Numbered from the stretch's first letter, positions 10,711-22,037 are shown. The stretch is DNA of 64,000 bases from Mycoplasmopsis agassizii (GCF_002276225.1 NZ_NQNY01000004.1:38219-102218), one strand, 5' to 3'. Notes: generated from the sequence alone by a model not told the origin. Numbers and translations: made by a program.

Positions 10711-11698
10711 AAAATTTAATTCTAATTTTTTTAAGCAAGCAATTAAAAATTACTTTTTAAACAATTGAAAAGGTTTTATTTTATTAGCACCCTTACTTAT
10801 TCTTTTAATTGTTTTTACAATAGTTCCAATTTTTGTAACTTTTTCAAATTCTTTTAATGTTTACCCACCACACACAAGATTAGAATCATTTGTTGGAATA
10901 GAAAATTTTCAAGATGTAGTTGAAAGTCAAAGTTTTAATGATGCCATTAAAAATTCAACATTTTTAATGTTTGTTGCGACACCTATATCACTTTTTTTAG
11001 GAATTGTCTTTGCTCTAGTTTTATCTTCGATAATTATTAAAATTGCAATTAATGTTTTTACAACTATTATATATTCACAATTTTTTATTTCTTCGTTTGC
11101 AATCGGCGCATCATTTATTATGCTTTTTGGAGAGAAAAATGTGCTTGCAAGCATTTTAAATTTAGATATCTCTTTTGGAACTGCTGATAATTCAGTTTCA
11201 ATTCTTTGAGTGTATTTAATTTTTCAAATATGAAGGTCATTGCCATTTAATATTGTTTTATTTACTTTCACTTTTAACCGTGTCAATGAAATTCATTTTA
11301 AGAATTTTAAAAACGATAAACTAACTATCGTGGATAAATTTTTCAATGTTTATATTTTTCAAATTAAGAAGAATTTTTTCAATATTATTTACACTAATTT
11401 TATTTTTGCAGCTTTAATGTATCCTGCTGCAATTGTTGATTTTAGTGATCTAGATCTTGTTAGAGGTCATACGATTACAAGTTTTATTTATAATTTATTT
11501 TTACCTATGAATGGGAGTATAAATATAAATTTTGAAATTGCTTATGCTGCTTCATTTATTGCTTTTGTTTATATTTTAATGATCATCTTTTTGATTTATA
11601 TAATTCGTAAAAAATTTATTTTTATTTTATTAAAAAAATCATTTATGTTTTTAAAACATAAATGAAATACGAATAAAAAAGGCATGAAACATGTTTAA
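10703..11698 (+). CDS. ABC importer permease, UgpA/MalF type
   Basis: A 331-aa inner-membrane permease with about six membrane segments. The start ILLAPLLILLIVFTIVPIF and FVGIENFQDVV are typical of carbohydrate permease A subunits. It starts inside the ATPase gene (8-nt overlap) and its own end overlaps the next permease by 8 nt, so the three are translationally coupled. The EAA loop is degenerate. A polyamine (PotB) role is possible but the N-terminal pattern favours sugars or glycerol derivatives. Confidence 0.82.
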
Positions 11699-12509
11699 GT
11701 TTTATTCAAAAGAAATTATTAAATATATTTTAATAATTGCAATCGTAATTCTAATTTTGTTCCCACTTTATTATTTAATCGTGCTAGCTTTATCAAGTAA
11801 TTCATTTGTTACTAGTGGCATAGTTTCTTTAACTCCTGATGGTGCAAATTGGAGAAATTTTGCAGACATAATGAACCAAGAATTTTTAGATGCTTTTGGT
11901 TTATCAGTGGCTGTTTTGGTTTCCTTAGTTTTAGTAAGATTATTGATTTATACTTTGGCTGCTTTTGGTTTAAATAATGTAACAAACCTTACTAGAAAAT
12001 CTTTTATTATGATTTTAATATTTATCAGTTTAGTCCCTGATATAACAATTTATTTATCTTTAAAAACTTTTGCTAATCAGTTTAATCTGATTAACTTTCC
12101 CTTTATTTTTTCATTAATGATTAACGGCTTTTTTTCTTTCTTTTTAATTAATTATTTATATTCAGCAGTCAAAAATATTTCAGAGAAAAAAATTAAGTTA
12201 GCCAAAATGGATAACTTAAAATGATATGAATCATTTGCCTATGTTTATTTTCCTTCAATAAAATTTGCTTGATTTTTAATCGCAGTTTTTACTTCAGTGC
12301 AATCCTGAAATGACTATTTATGGCCTAGATTTGTACTAAGCAGTTTTGATAATCAGACCATTTCAATTTGATTTCTTAGCCTAGGTGATACAGGTTTTTC
12401 TAAATTAATCAACTTACAAGCAGCAGGTTCAGTTATTGCTACAATCATTCCCCTTGGAATTTACTTAATTTTTTCTAAAAAAATTAATCGAGCAATTTCT
12501 GGTAGATAA
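11691..12509 (+). CDS. ABC importer permease, UgpE/MalG type
   Basis: A 272-aa partner permease with about six membrane segments. It has an EAA-like cytoplasmic loop (ISEKKIKLAKMDNLKWYES...) and the WNDYLWPRFVL segment characteristic of MalG/UgpE subunits. In-frame TGA codons encode the tryptophans of that segment. It ends the operon that begins at 8966. Without an adjacent binding lipoprotein, the system may borrow one from elsewhere, for example the lipoproteins at 56596-60714. Confidence 0.85.
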
Positions 12510-12652
12510 AAGTAAAATAAAAAGTTGCTTTTTTAACAGTTTTTAAATAGGCTAAAAAGATATTTAATATATTTCAAAAAAGAGTGCTTTTTTAGTGTTA
12601 AGATAATTAAGATAAGAGAAAAAGGCGAGAGCTAATTAACCAAGAAATTAAC

Positions 12653-13096
12653 ATGCGAGCCAGAACAAAATTATTTATAACACTTGCTGTCATAGTAGTT
12701 GCTTCTGCTTCACTAGTAGCTTCATCGGTTGCAATTAGCGACCACTTTGATAAAGAAATAACTGCTAGTCAGAATCAATATGCAATTATTAAAAGCAGTC
12801 AAAGCGATGCTTCATTTTCGCAAGAAGATGACCTTTTAGCATTAATCAACAACGCATTGCATTCTAAAACTCTGCAAAAAATATTGGTTAATAAAAATAG
12901 TCTTATTGATGAACAGTGAGTAACTTTCTTGAATCAACAATACCTTGTTAGTCACAACAGTCTAGCAACAATTGTTGACGATAATAGTGAAACCTTGATC
13001 ATCAATTTGCATCACAAATTGAAGGATCAAGACACGATCGAAAATATTCGAATTGCCATTGATAAGACGACCTTTAAAGCTAAAAAAATAGCATAA
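12653..13096 (+). CDS. Hypothetical exported or membrane-anchored protein
   Basis: A 147-aa protein with one N-terminal hydrophobic segment (about 7-28) after basic residues and no lipobox cysteine, so it is probably an anchored extracytoplasmic protein or cleaved by signal peptidase I. The rest is polar and helical. I do not recognise it. The Shine-Dalgarno candidate (AAGGCGAGA) is rather far from ATG 12653. A strong terminator follows at once, so it is a single-gene unit between the importer operon and ptsG. Confidence 0.65.
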
Positions 13097-13098
13097 TA

Positions 13099-13127
13099 AA
13101 CAGCAGGTGTTTCACTTGCTGTTTTTC
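13099..13127 (+). terminator. Strong terminator
   Basis: An 11-bp stem (AACAGCAGGTG with CACTTGCTGTT, one G-T pair), 3-nt loop and T-run. Confidence 0.85.
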
Positions 13128-13151
13128 TCTATTTTTTTTATTAAAAATTTC

Positions 13152-13241
13152 TGCAAAATTTTTCACATTGTCAAGAACCAGTGACAAAAGGTCTGAATTT
13201 ATGATAAAATGGATTCACTTCTAACAACTTAGAAGTTTTTT
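13152..13241 (+). promoter_or_regulatory. Control region of the first PTS gene
   Basis: Four elements in order. TGCAAAATTTTTCACATTG (13152-13170) nearly repeats a sequence before the lipoprotein gene at 56596. An inverted repeat TTGTCA-N8-TGACAA covers 13168-13187. A TATGAT -10 box starts at 13200. The hairpin ACTTCT-N8-AGAAGT runs straight into a T-run (13217-13241), 22 nt before ATG 13263. The last could act as an attenuator. Control by repressor or antitermination is inference. Confidence 0.5.
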
Positions 13242-13262
13242 AATAAAAACGAAAGGATTAAA

Positions 13263-15785
13263 ATGCAAATTATGCAAACTTTAAGAATGAAGTCAACTTC
13301 GATTTCTCAAGCAGAAAAACCTGCTAAAGAAAAACGAAAATGATTTTCACGTCCTAAAGGCAAGGCAAACCATAATAGTGGTCGTGGTCGTAAGATTTTG
13401 TCTAAATTATCAGGTGCTTTTTTACTACCTATTGCCATTATGTCAGTTGCAGGAATTTTTCTAGGTGTTGGAGCAGCGATTGCTTCAAATGCTGGTGATA
13501 ACGCTGGTTTAAAAACATTTGGTAACTTTATTCAGGCTATAGGTAACCCAGTTTTTGGTGCTTTACCACTATTATTCGCAGCTGGTTTTGTCATCGCCTT
13601 CACGGATGAAGCTGGTGTCGCCGTCTTTAGTGTCATCATTGCTTATTTAGTATTTGTCAATATACAACAAGCTTTTATTTACCCAATAAATACTGAAGCA
13701 AAAGCAATTGAAACACTAGCAGATGGCACAACCAAAGAACATACAATCAAAACCTTAACGGGTTACGATATCTTATGATATAACGGGGGACTTAGTGGTC
13801 GTGACCCTGTCGCCATGAAAGGGTTAGTAGGAGATTCATTAGGTTTTAAATCACTACAAACCTCTGTTTTTGGAGGTATTATTATCGGATTAATTGTTGC
13901 TTTTCTTTATCGTAAGTTTAATGCAATTAAATTCTGATCTGTCTTTAACTTCTTCGCAGGAAAAAGATTTATTCCAATTATTTCAGTATTAGCAATGGTA
14001 CCTTTAGCGTTTCTGTTTCTAATATTTTGACCATGAGTAGGTCAAGGGCTTGCCGCTTTTGGAGAAGCCCTAGGTAAAGCAACATATGGAGATAGTTTTA
14101 TCTTTGGTTATGTTGAAAGATCATTAGTGCCTTTTGGATTACACCACGTTTTCTATTCAGCACTTTGATATACACAAGTTGGTGGAGACTTATCATCTGC
14201 TTACACTAACTTTACAAATGCAGGTCATATAATTATTGACCCTGCAACTAATGCAGCTGTTGTTGCTTCAGAAGCAAACACAGCAAGTGGAGTGGCAAAT
14301 TGAGTTTATTCACTACTGAACAAACAAGATATTTGACAAGGTGATTCAACTATTTCCTTGCAAGTCGTCAAACAAACATTTAATGATGTAACTTTCAGAT
14401 TAAGTGGAAACACTGAGAATCAGACATTGCCGCTATATGCCTTCATTCAGGACCAATTCGCAACAAGGGTCGGAAGGTTTATGCAAGGTAAATATACCTT
14501 CATGCAGATGGGGCTTCCTTTTGCAGCCTTAGCGATGGTAATGGCTGCTCCCAAAGATAAACGTAAATTAGCAATGTCAGCAGTTTTACCTGCTGCTTTC
14601 ACAAGTTTTTTAACAGGAATAACAGAACCAATTGAATTTACTTTCTTATTTTTAAGTCCGTTCTTATTCTGAGGTGTGCATGCTTTCTTATGTGCTGTTG
14701 CCTTCTTACTACTAAATGTTTTATCAGTTCACTTAGCGATGTCATTTTCAGGTGGATTAATCGACATGATTATTTACGGAATGTTACCTGTACAAAAAGG
14801 AACTAACTTCTGATGAGCATATGTTGTTGGTTTAGGTTATGCTCCTGCTTACTTCTTCATTTTCTACTACTACATTAAATGAAAAAATCTAGCAACACCA
14901 GGTCGTGGAGATACTGTTAAGTTATTCTCAAAAGATGATTACAAAGCAAAAGGAGCAAAAGTTGCTAAAGGTGATTTAGATCCTAAATTGATGTTAATCA
15001 TCGAAGGAATGGGTGGTTTTGAAAACATCATGGTTTATGAAAACTGTGCTTCAAGACTACGTTATGATGTTAAAGATACATCTAAAGTTTCACAAGAAAA
15101 ACTTAAGGCAGCAGGAGCTTTTGGAGTCCAAATTACAGGCTCAACTCACGTACAAGCGATCTTTGGACCTAGCGCTTCACCTATTAATGCACAAATTCAT
15201 AAATACAAAGAAGAATACACAACTAACCCTGATAAATTCAAAAACTATGCAGCAGAATCTGCTCCAGTTGTTGAAGAAACTAAAGCAGAAACACCAAGTG
15301 CAACTACTAATAAATTAGTGCCTGCTTTATCAGTTAAAGCACCTATTTCAGGAACTATTCATGATCTAGGATATATTGATGATGGTGTCTTTTCTGCAGG
15401 TCTTCTTGGTAATGGAGTTGTAATTACCCCTAGTGAAGATAAGGGTGTAATTAAACTTTATTCACCAGTTGATGGTACTTTAGAAACTGTTATGGATTCA
15501 TTACATGCTTATGGAATTACTACAAAAGATGGAGTTAAATTCTTGCTACATGTTGGTATTGATACAGTCAACTTAAAAGGGCAAGGATTTAAAACAGTTG
15601 TAAAACAAGGTGATCAAGTTAAACAAGGCCAATTGCTTGGTGCTTACAATGTTGACTTTTTAAAAACTAAAGTTGCAAAAACTGATTTAATCATGATTCT
15701 GCTTGATGAATCACAACACAAAGAAATGAAAGATTTAAAACTTGAAAACGTAAACCAAAATGATGAAATTTTTAAAGTGGAATAA
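13263..15785 (+). CDS. ptsG: PTS glucose-type transporter, EIICBA fusion (copy 1)
   Basis: An 840-aa phosphotransferase permease that takes up and phosphorylates glucose or a related hexose. Order: a basic N-terminal tail, EIIC membrane domain (about 40-560; [17 protein letters not shown], then [12 protein letters not shown]), EIIB with phospho-cysteine in [11 protein letters not shown] (about 593), an Ala/Pro/Thr linker, then EIIA with the phospho-histidine motif LLHVGIDTV (about 762). Many TGA codons are tryptophan. GAAAGGA precedes ATG 13263. The next gene is a close paralog in tandem. The exact sugar is not determined. Confidence 0.92.
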
Positions 15786-15803
15786 ATTTTAATTTTAAAA
15801 CAT

Positions 15804-15838
15804 AAAACGAATCTTTTTAATAGGGTTCGTTTTTTTTA
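15804..15838 (+). terminator. Terminator after PTS copy 1
   Basis: AAAACGAA pairs with TTCGTTTT across a loop, followed by a T-run. Confidence 0.75.
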
Positions 15839-16331
15839 TTTTCAGATTAGGTAATTATCTTTTTAATTTTTTAAAATTTTGAAGGAATAAATTAAAGCTA
15901 ATAATGAAATGCTTTGTATTTTAAAATAGTGTCTAGAAAGCCCTAAAAACGCCCGTTTTGGGTCATTTACAGATCGTGCGAATATATTTTTGAACGTTAT
16001 TTTATTAAATAGAAACTAGGTATTAAATATGTTAGTATTTGTAAAACATGAAGTCATCTTTTCAAAATTAAGGATGTTTTAATTTTGAAAATTAATCAGT
16101 TAAATTGTAAATATTATTTTAATTCATTGAACAAATTTAGCCACTAAAAAAACAGTAATTACTTCATTAATTTTTGACAAATTAATATAATTATTATGAT
16201 AGGGAATTTCATTACTTTTAACTTTAAAAAACTTACTCTACAAATTGGTTTTCTGTTTACTAAAAATGGTAGTTTTAACATGACTTAAAATCTAATTTTC
16301 ATTTTCTATCTAATTTAGAAAGGAGTAAAAA
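15839..16331 (+). other. Long leader between the two PTS genes
   Basis: No ORF of note. It contains a CCC...AAAAC/GTTTT...GGG hairpin near 15942-15962, a perfect 13-bp inverted repeat TTTTCAAAATTAA/TTAATTTTGAAAA with a 7-nt spacer (16059-16091), and the Shine-Dalgarno GAAAGGAG at 16319. Some of this probably regulates copy 2 separately from copy 1, since it differs completely from the copy 1 leader. Confidence 0.45.
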
Positions 16332-18836
16332 TTGCAATTTTTACAAGTTAATAAAATTAATTTGCTTTCACTAAAAAGTAAATTAAAAGATCATAAGTGA
16401 AAACTATTTGCAAGACCAAAAGGCAAGGCGAATCATAATAGTGGCAAAGGTCGCAGACTATTATCTAAACTTTCGGGAGCTTTTTTATTACCTATTGCAA
16501 TCATGTCTGTTGCAGGACTATTTTTAGGAATAGGAGCAGCAATTGCATCTAATGCAAATGGCATTAATGGATTAAAAATTTTCGGTAATTTTTTACAAGC
16601 AATTGGTAATCCTGTTTTTGGTGCATTACCATTATTATTTGCTGCAGGTTTTGTAATTGCTTTTGCAGATGATGCAGGCGTTGCTGTCTTTAGTGTGATC
16701 ATTGCTTATCTAGTTTTTGTCAATATTCAGCAGGCGTTTATTTATCCTATAAATACGGAAACAAAAGCGATTGAAACATTAACAGATGGCACAATTAAAA
16801 CTCATACAATTAAAACTTTAATTGGTTACGACATCTTATGAACTAATGGAGCTTTATCAGGAAGAGACCCTTCTGCAATGAAGGGAATTGTTGGAGATTC
16901 GCTAGGATTTAAGTCACTTCAAACTTCAGTTTTTGGTGGAATTATTGTAGGTCTAATTGTTGCATTTTTATATCGTAAATTCAATGCAATTAAATTTTGA
17001 GCAGTCTTTAATTTTTTTGCAGGAAAAAGATTTATACCAATTATTTCTGTTCTAGCAATGGTGCCTTTAGCATTCTTATTTTTGATTTTTTGACCTTGAC
17101 TAGGTCAAGGGTTAGCAGTTTTTGGAGATGCATTATCAAAAGCTGTTTATATCGATAGTTTTATCTATGGATATGTTGCTCGATCGTTAGTTCCTTTTGG
17201 ACTTCATCACGTTTTCTATTCAGCACTTTGATATACACAAGTTGGTGGTGACTTATCAGCTCAATATGCTAATTTTCTTAATGCAGGCAATGTCATTATT
17301 GACCCTTTAACTAATGCTCCTGTGATTTCTCAACAAAATGGTAGTGGCGTTCAACATTGAATTTGATCATTAGAAAATGAGCAAAATGTTTGACAAGGTG
17401 ATTCAACTATTTCCTTGCAAGTTGTTAAGCAAACATTTAATGATGTTACTTTTAGAATAGGAGCAAATGGTGAAAATCAGACCTTAGAAATTTATGCTTT
17501 TATTCAAAATCATTTTAATACAAGGGTCGGAAGATTTTTGCAAGGTAGTTTTACAGTTATGCAAGTAGGCTTACCTGCAGCAGCTTTTGCCATGGTAATG
17601 GCTGCTCCAAAAGATAAACGTAAAATTGCTATTTCAGCAACATTACCTGCAGCTTTTACAAGTTTTTTAACAGGTATAACTGAATCAATTGAATTCACCT
17701 TTTTATTCTTAAGTTCATTCCTATTTTGAGGTGTACATGCCTTCTTAGAAGGCTTATCATTTTTATTAATGAATGTCTTATCAGTTCATTTAGCTAGATC
17801 ATTTTCAGGTGGCATAATTGACATGATTGTTTATGGAATTATACCTGTTCAAAAGGGTACAAATTTTTGATGAGCATATGTTGTTGGTTTATGTTATGGT
17901 CCTTTATATTATTTCATTTTCTATTATTATATAAAATGAAAAGACCTTGCAACTCCAGGAAGAGGAGATAACATTAAATTATTTTCTAAGGTTGATTTCA
18001 AGAATAAAAAATCTAAAAATGATTCTGAAAAATTAGATCCTAAATTAATGAAAATAATTGATGGTATGGGTGGTTTTGAAAATATTTTGGTTTATGAAAA
18101 TTGTGCTTCAAGACTTCGTTATGATGTTAAAGATACATCAAAAATTTCACAAGATAAATTAAAAGAGGCAGGAGCATTTGGTGTTCAAATAATTGGTGAT
18201 AATCATGTGCAAGCAATTTTTGGACCTAGTGCTGCGCCACTGAATGCACAAATATCTAAATATAAAGATGAATATAAAACTAATCCTGATAAATTCCAAA
18301 AGTCAGAAATTAGTGAAAAAATCGAAATTACTAAATCAGAAAATCAATTAAATAAAATTGAAAAATTAGAAACTCCATTAGTAGTAAAAAGCCCTATTTT
18401 AGGGCATATTCGACACTTAAATGAAATTAATGATGGTGTTTTTTCAAAGGGTTTACTTGGTCAAGGAATTGTAATTACACCTTCAGAAAAAAGTGGAGTG
18501 GTAAAAATTTATTCACCTGTAAATGGAATTTTAGAAACAGTTATGGATTCAAAACATGCTTATGGAATTACTACGAAAGATGAAATTAAATTTTTATTAC
18601 ACATTGGAATTGACACAGTTAATTTAAAAGGTAAAGGCTTTAAAACTATTGTAAAGCAAGGAGATCGTGTTAAACAAGGTCAACTACTTGGTGCATATAG
18701 TTTAGATTATTTAAAATCTAAAGTTGAAAAAACTGATTTAATTTTAATCTTACTTGATGAGTCAAAATACAAAAATATTTTGGATTTAGAATATAAATTT
18801 GTTAATCCCAAAGATCAAATTTTTAAAGTTGATTAA
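16332..18836 (+). CDS. ptsG: PTS glucose-type transporter, EIICBA fusion (copy 2)
   Basis: An 834-aa paralog of the preceding gene with the same EIIC-EIIB-EIIA order. EIIB cysteine lies in [12 protein letters not shown] and EIIA histidine in LLHIGIDTV. The match extends along the whole length, apart from the first 30 residues, the periplasmic-type loop and the B-A linker. TTG 16332 is chosen as the start because GAAAGGAG lies 6-7 nt before it and it gives the same basic N-terminus as copy 1. One difference: GITESIEF replaces GITEPIEF in a normally conserved EIIC motif, which might change substrate. Confidence 0.9.
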
Positions 18837-18882
18837 AAAATAAGTGTGCATAGTTTTTAAAAATTTCAGTTTATAATCAAAT

Positions 18883-18907
18883 AAAAAAGACCCCGAAGGG
18901 TCTTTTT
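18883..18907. terminator. Bidirectional terminator
   Basis: GACCC-CGAA-GGGTC hairpin with an A-run on one side and a T-run on the other. It ends PTS copy 2 on the plus strand and the small RNA on the minus strand. Confidence 0.8.
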
Positions 18908-19116
18908 CTCTGCCGCTTACTGACAGCCCAATCCGATCACTTGAGGACATACTAGTTAGACAGTTAAATTAAATTTAACTCTTTCTCATATCTTATGCCT
19001 TTAGCAACTTCTATCACTGCAATGGGGCGTACTAGGTGATAGCTTTAACACTAATGCGGGGGATCAAATTTTTTGCATATAGTTAAGAAATAAGTTTTGT
19101 TTAAAATAACCTATGC
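18883..19116 (-). ncRNA. Candidate structured small RNA, about 234 nt
   Basis: Gene-free and clearly richer in G+C than its flanks. On the minus strand TATAAT (19123-19128) sits 6 nt before a G at 19116, and the strong GACCC/GGGTC terminator ends the unit. Predicted pairings are a 5' hairpin (GCATA.GTTA with TAAC..TATGC), a closing helix CCGC.TTA/TAAGCGG, CTATCAC/GTGATAG, and AGTTAAAT/ATTTAACT. It lacks the hallmarks I know for RNase P RNA, tmRNA or SRP RNA. A 6S-like role is conceivable but unproven. Confidence 0.5.
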
Positions 19117-19202
19117 TATATAATTATACCAAATTTTGAAATTTAAAATTTAAAATGCTAACTAAAAATTATACTTATTAAAATGAAAACCGATTTCAAT
19201 AA

Positions 19203-19877
19203 CTAGGCGAGCCATGGTTGGAAAAATAAAAAGGCTAATGCTAGTGAATAAAAAATACTAATTAATAAGTGCTTTTTATATTTACCACTTATCAATAATG
19301 AACCACCAATTGCTAGGATTAAATAAACAGGTAAAACATAAAGTCTTCAACCAACAAAAAAACTAGCATCACTATTTAAATTGCTAGGATCTTTATAAAC
19401 TATATATTGATCAATGCTTTTGTTGAATGAAACAAATGGTAATAATAAACCGATTAATAACTGAATAACTAGAGCAATAATAATTCCTGCAATCACTGGT
19501 TTCATGTATTTAATTGATAAAACTAAAAATCGATTATGCTCAATTTTCTTCACAATTGCCATTGAAATAATCATGATAATTGTCGCTGGTAAAACAAAGA
19601 CTGCATAAGTTAAAAACATTGCTAGATACCCCCATCATTGTCCCTGCGAAATTAAAATACCTGTAAAAATACTAAGTTGAGTAGAAAAAACTCCTGGTGT
19701 TAAATTACCAACTACAAAGATATTATTAATAGTTTCAGGGTCAATAGGAATATTAAAAGTTGATGCCAAAAAGTTTCACATATTTTGAAACATTGGCATA
19801 AAAACTTGCCCACCACCAAAAACTACTAGCGAAACAAAAACTGTATAAGGCAGAGAAACTAATAAGGCAATAAACAT
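19203..19877 (-). CDS. Chromate transporter family half-protein, second subunit
   Basis: A 224-aa membrane protein with about six membrane segments, from the ChrA family (half-size type). FGGGQVFMPMFQNMW and VVGNLTPGVFSTQLS are the family's paired glycine and PGP-like motifs. Its ATG overlaps the stop of the first half gene (TAATG), so both halves are coupled and probably form one transporter. In mycoplasmas the physiological substrate of these proteins is unknown; chromate or sulfate is only a family-based label. Confidence 0.82.
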
Positions 19878-20512
19878 TATTTATCCTTATTTTCTGCTTC
19901 AGTTTTCTGTTGTTTTTTTAACTTTCTTTGCCTTACGAATTCAATGATAAAAACAACGACAATTAAGCCAACCATTACAATTGCAGCGATATTATAAGGT
20001 GCTGGAATAAAGAGTGCAAAAACGATCGTGAAACAAAATAAAGAGACTCATAAAGGAATGCTTAATTCCTTATGAGACATTTTCAAATATCTTCAACCAA
20101 ACAAAATTAAGGTGGCAATAATTGCACTCAACACGCCTAAGTTAACGACAAATAAATAGCGTGGAGGCAAAAACTGAAATAAGTAAAAAACTAAAACAGC
20201 TAGTAAAACATGGGGTAAAACTGCAATTAAAACAAATCAGATTGCATTGATTTTACCAAGCCTTATACTGGCAATATAAGTTAAAGCCTGCAAGACACTA
20301 GGACCAGGTAACATGTTGGCAACAATCAATAACTTATCAAATTCTTCTTCACTTAATCACTTAAATTTAAGTACGCTGTACTTTCTAATGATCGGCATTA
20401 AAGCATTACCTCCACCAAATCCTAGGAAGGTAACTATTTGAATAAAGTAGAAAACTTGCCAAAAATCTTTAATTTTTGGCCTTACTTTCGGTTTTTTTTC
20501 AGGTTTTTGCAT
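19877..20512 (-). CDS. Chromate transporter family half-protein, first subunit
   Basis: A 211-aa membrane protein of the ChrA half-size class. FLGFGGGNALMPIIRKY and VANMLPGPSVLQALTYIA carry the two signature motifs of the family. The N- and C-terminal tails are lysine-rich. A TATAAT (20521-20526) ends 8 nt before ATG 20512 and there is no Shine-Dalgarno, so the mRNA appears nearly leaderless. It diverges from deoB and is coupled to the following half gene. Confidence 0.82.
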
Positions 20513-20601
20513 TAACTTTTATTATATTGATAAATTTTAATTTTGCAGAGTAAAATTGAACATGAATTTAATTTCTAACCTAAATTTGAAAGGAATAATA
20601 T

Positions 20602-21792
20602 ATGAAAAAATTTAAACGTGTTTTTATGATCGTCACTGATTCACTAGGAATTGGTGCCGATGAAGATCAAAAAGCTTTTGGAGATGAAGGGGCTCACACT
20701 TTTAAAAGTGCAGCCACTTCTGATCTTTTTGAAATTAATGAATGAAAAAAAATGGGGATTGGTAATATTGCTAATTTAGATCATAAGTGAAAAGTTAAAA
20801 AACCAACTGCCTATGTAATGCCTGTGCAAGAGATTTCTAATGCTAAAGATACTTTAGCAGGACATTGAGAAATGATGGGTGTTAAAACTGAAAAACCATT
20901 TCCAACTTTTTTTGAAAACGGTTTTCCAAAAGAATTAATTGATGAATTATCAAAGGCATTTGATAATAAAAAAATAGTTGGAAATAAGTCTGCTTCAGGG
21001 ACTGAAATTATTGATGAACTAGCCCATGAAGAAAGAGACAATAACGCCGTGATTGTCTATACATCTTTTGATTCAGTTTTACAAATCTGTGCTAATGAAG
21101 CCTGAATAGGACTTGATAAACTATATGAATATAGTAAAAAAGCTAGAGCTATTTGTTCATCAAGACCTGAATGAAATGTTGGAAGAATTATCGCTCGCCC
21201 TTATGTTGGAGATAACGGCAAATATACAAGAACTTTCAACCGTCATGACTATGCAAATGTACCACCACGCACTATTTTAAATAACTTAATTGATCACGAC
21301 GTTGAAGTTATTTCAGTTGGAAAAATTAACGATATCTTTGTTGATTCAGGAATTAGTAAACATATTCCTAGTGGTAGTGACAATGTCGGTATGGACATAA
21401 CTATCGACCTAGCAATGGAAAAAGGTAAAGAAAGACAACTGATTTTTACTAATTTAGTTGAATTTGATTCACATTACGGACACCGCCGTAATGTTGATGG
21501 TTATGGACAAAACATTACTAATTTTGATATTAAACTAGCAAAATTAGTTAATGCTTTAACTGAAGATGACTTACTAATTATCACTAGCGATCATGGTAAT
21601 GATCCTGCTTATCCAGGCTTTAACCATACTCGTGAATTATTGCCATTAACTATTTATTCAAAAGCTTTTAAAAATCCTAAAGTCTTACCAACTGTAACTG
21701 GAATGATGACTTCAGGTAACTTAATTGCTAAAAATTTTGATGTACCTAGACTAAATGATTTAGGTGAAGATATTTCTGAATTACTAGTGTAA
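20602..21792 (+). CDS. deoB: Phosphopentomutase
   Basis: A 396-aa enzyme interconverting ribose-1-phosphate or deoxyribose-1-phosphate and the 5-phosphates, feeding nucleoside sugars into glycolysis. It has the alkaline-phosphatase-fold metal sites: [11 protein letters not shown] at the start, DTLAGHWEMMG, FNRHDYA, then [12 protein letters not shown] and ITSDHGNDP near the end. Shine-Dalgarno GAAAGGA precedes ATG 20602. Length matches the family. It is a single-gene unit closed by a strong terminator and would fit nucleic-acid scavenging in this genome. Confidence 0.95.
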
Positions 21793-21810
21793 AAGTTTAT
21801 TTTTGAACCA

Positions 21811-21840
21811 AAAAACAGAAGGTTTTCGCCTTCTGTTTTT
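21811..21840 (+). terminator. Strong terminator after deoB
   Basis: AAAAACAGAAGG pairs with CCTTCTGTTTTT over a 6-nt loop. It works on both strands. Confidence 0.85.
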
Positions 21841-21861
21841 GTTTAATTTATTTTTTAAATA

Positions 21862-22037
21862 CTAAATATTTTGTATTTTAGCATGTGGAATATTTAACTT
21901 GAAAACTTCAGAAATTAAACCACCATAATGAACAGTGAATTCTCATTCACCTGAAAGTCCACCATCTTTAAAGACGCTGAATTGTAGCTAAATTTGTAAT
22001 TCAAATTTAGTTTCTCCTTTTTCTTAGGCACATTATA
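21862..22037 (-). pseudogene. Deletion remnant of a fourth family-A lipoprotein gene
   Basis: Reading leftward on the minus strand, there is a TATAAT (22032-22037), an AAGGAG (22014-22019), a 9-bp hairpin CTAAATTTG-N5-CAAATTTAG (21988-22010), and then only the last ~38 codons of the lipoprotein (FKDGGLSGEWEFTVHYGG..., ending at TAG 21862). The tail is almost identical to the end of the next gene. Everything between the leader and the tail is missing. It marks a past fourth copy of the tandem array. Confidence 0.75.

Noticed and set aside
9517..12509. potABC polyamine importer
   Set aside because: Permease motifs (LAPLL...VP start, WNDYLWP) fit the sugar/UgpAE class better, and no PotD-like gene follows.
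15013..15318. Lysine/glutamine-rich frame inside the first PTS gene
   Set aside because: Alternate frame of the conserved EIIB-EIIA region.
18883..19116. tmRNA or RNase P RNA
   Set aside because: Too short and lacking a tRNA-like 3' end or the conserved RNase P core words.
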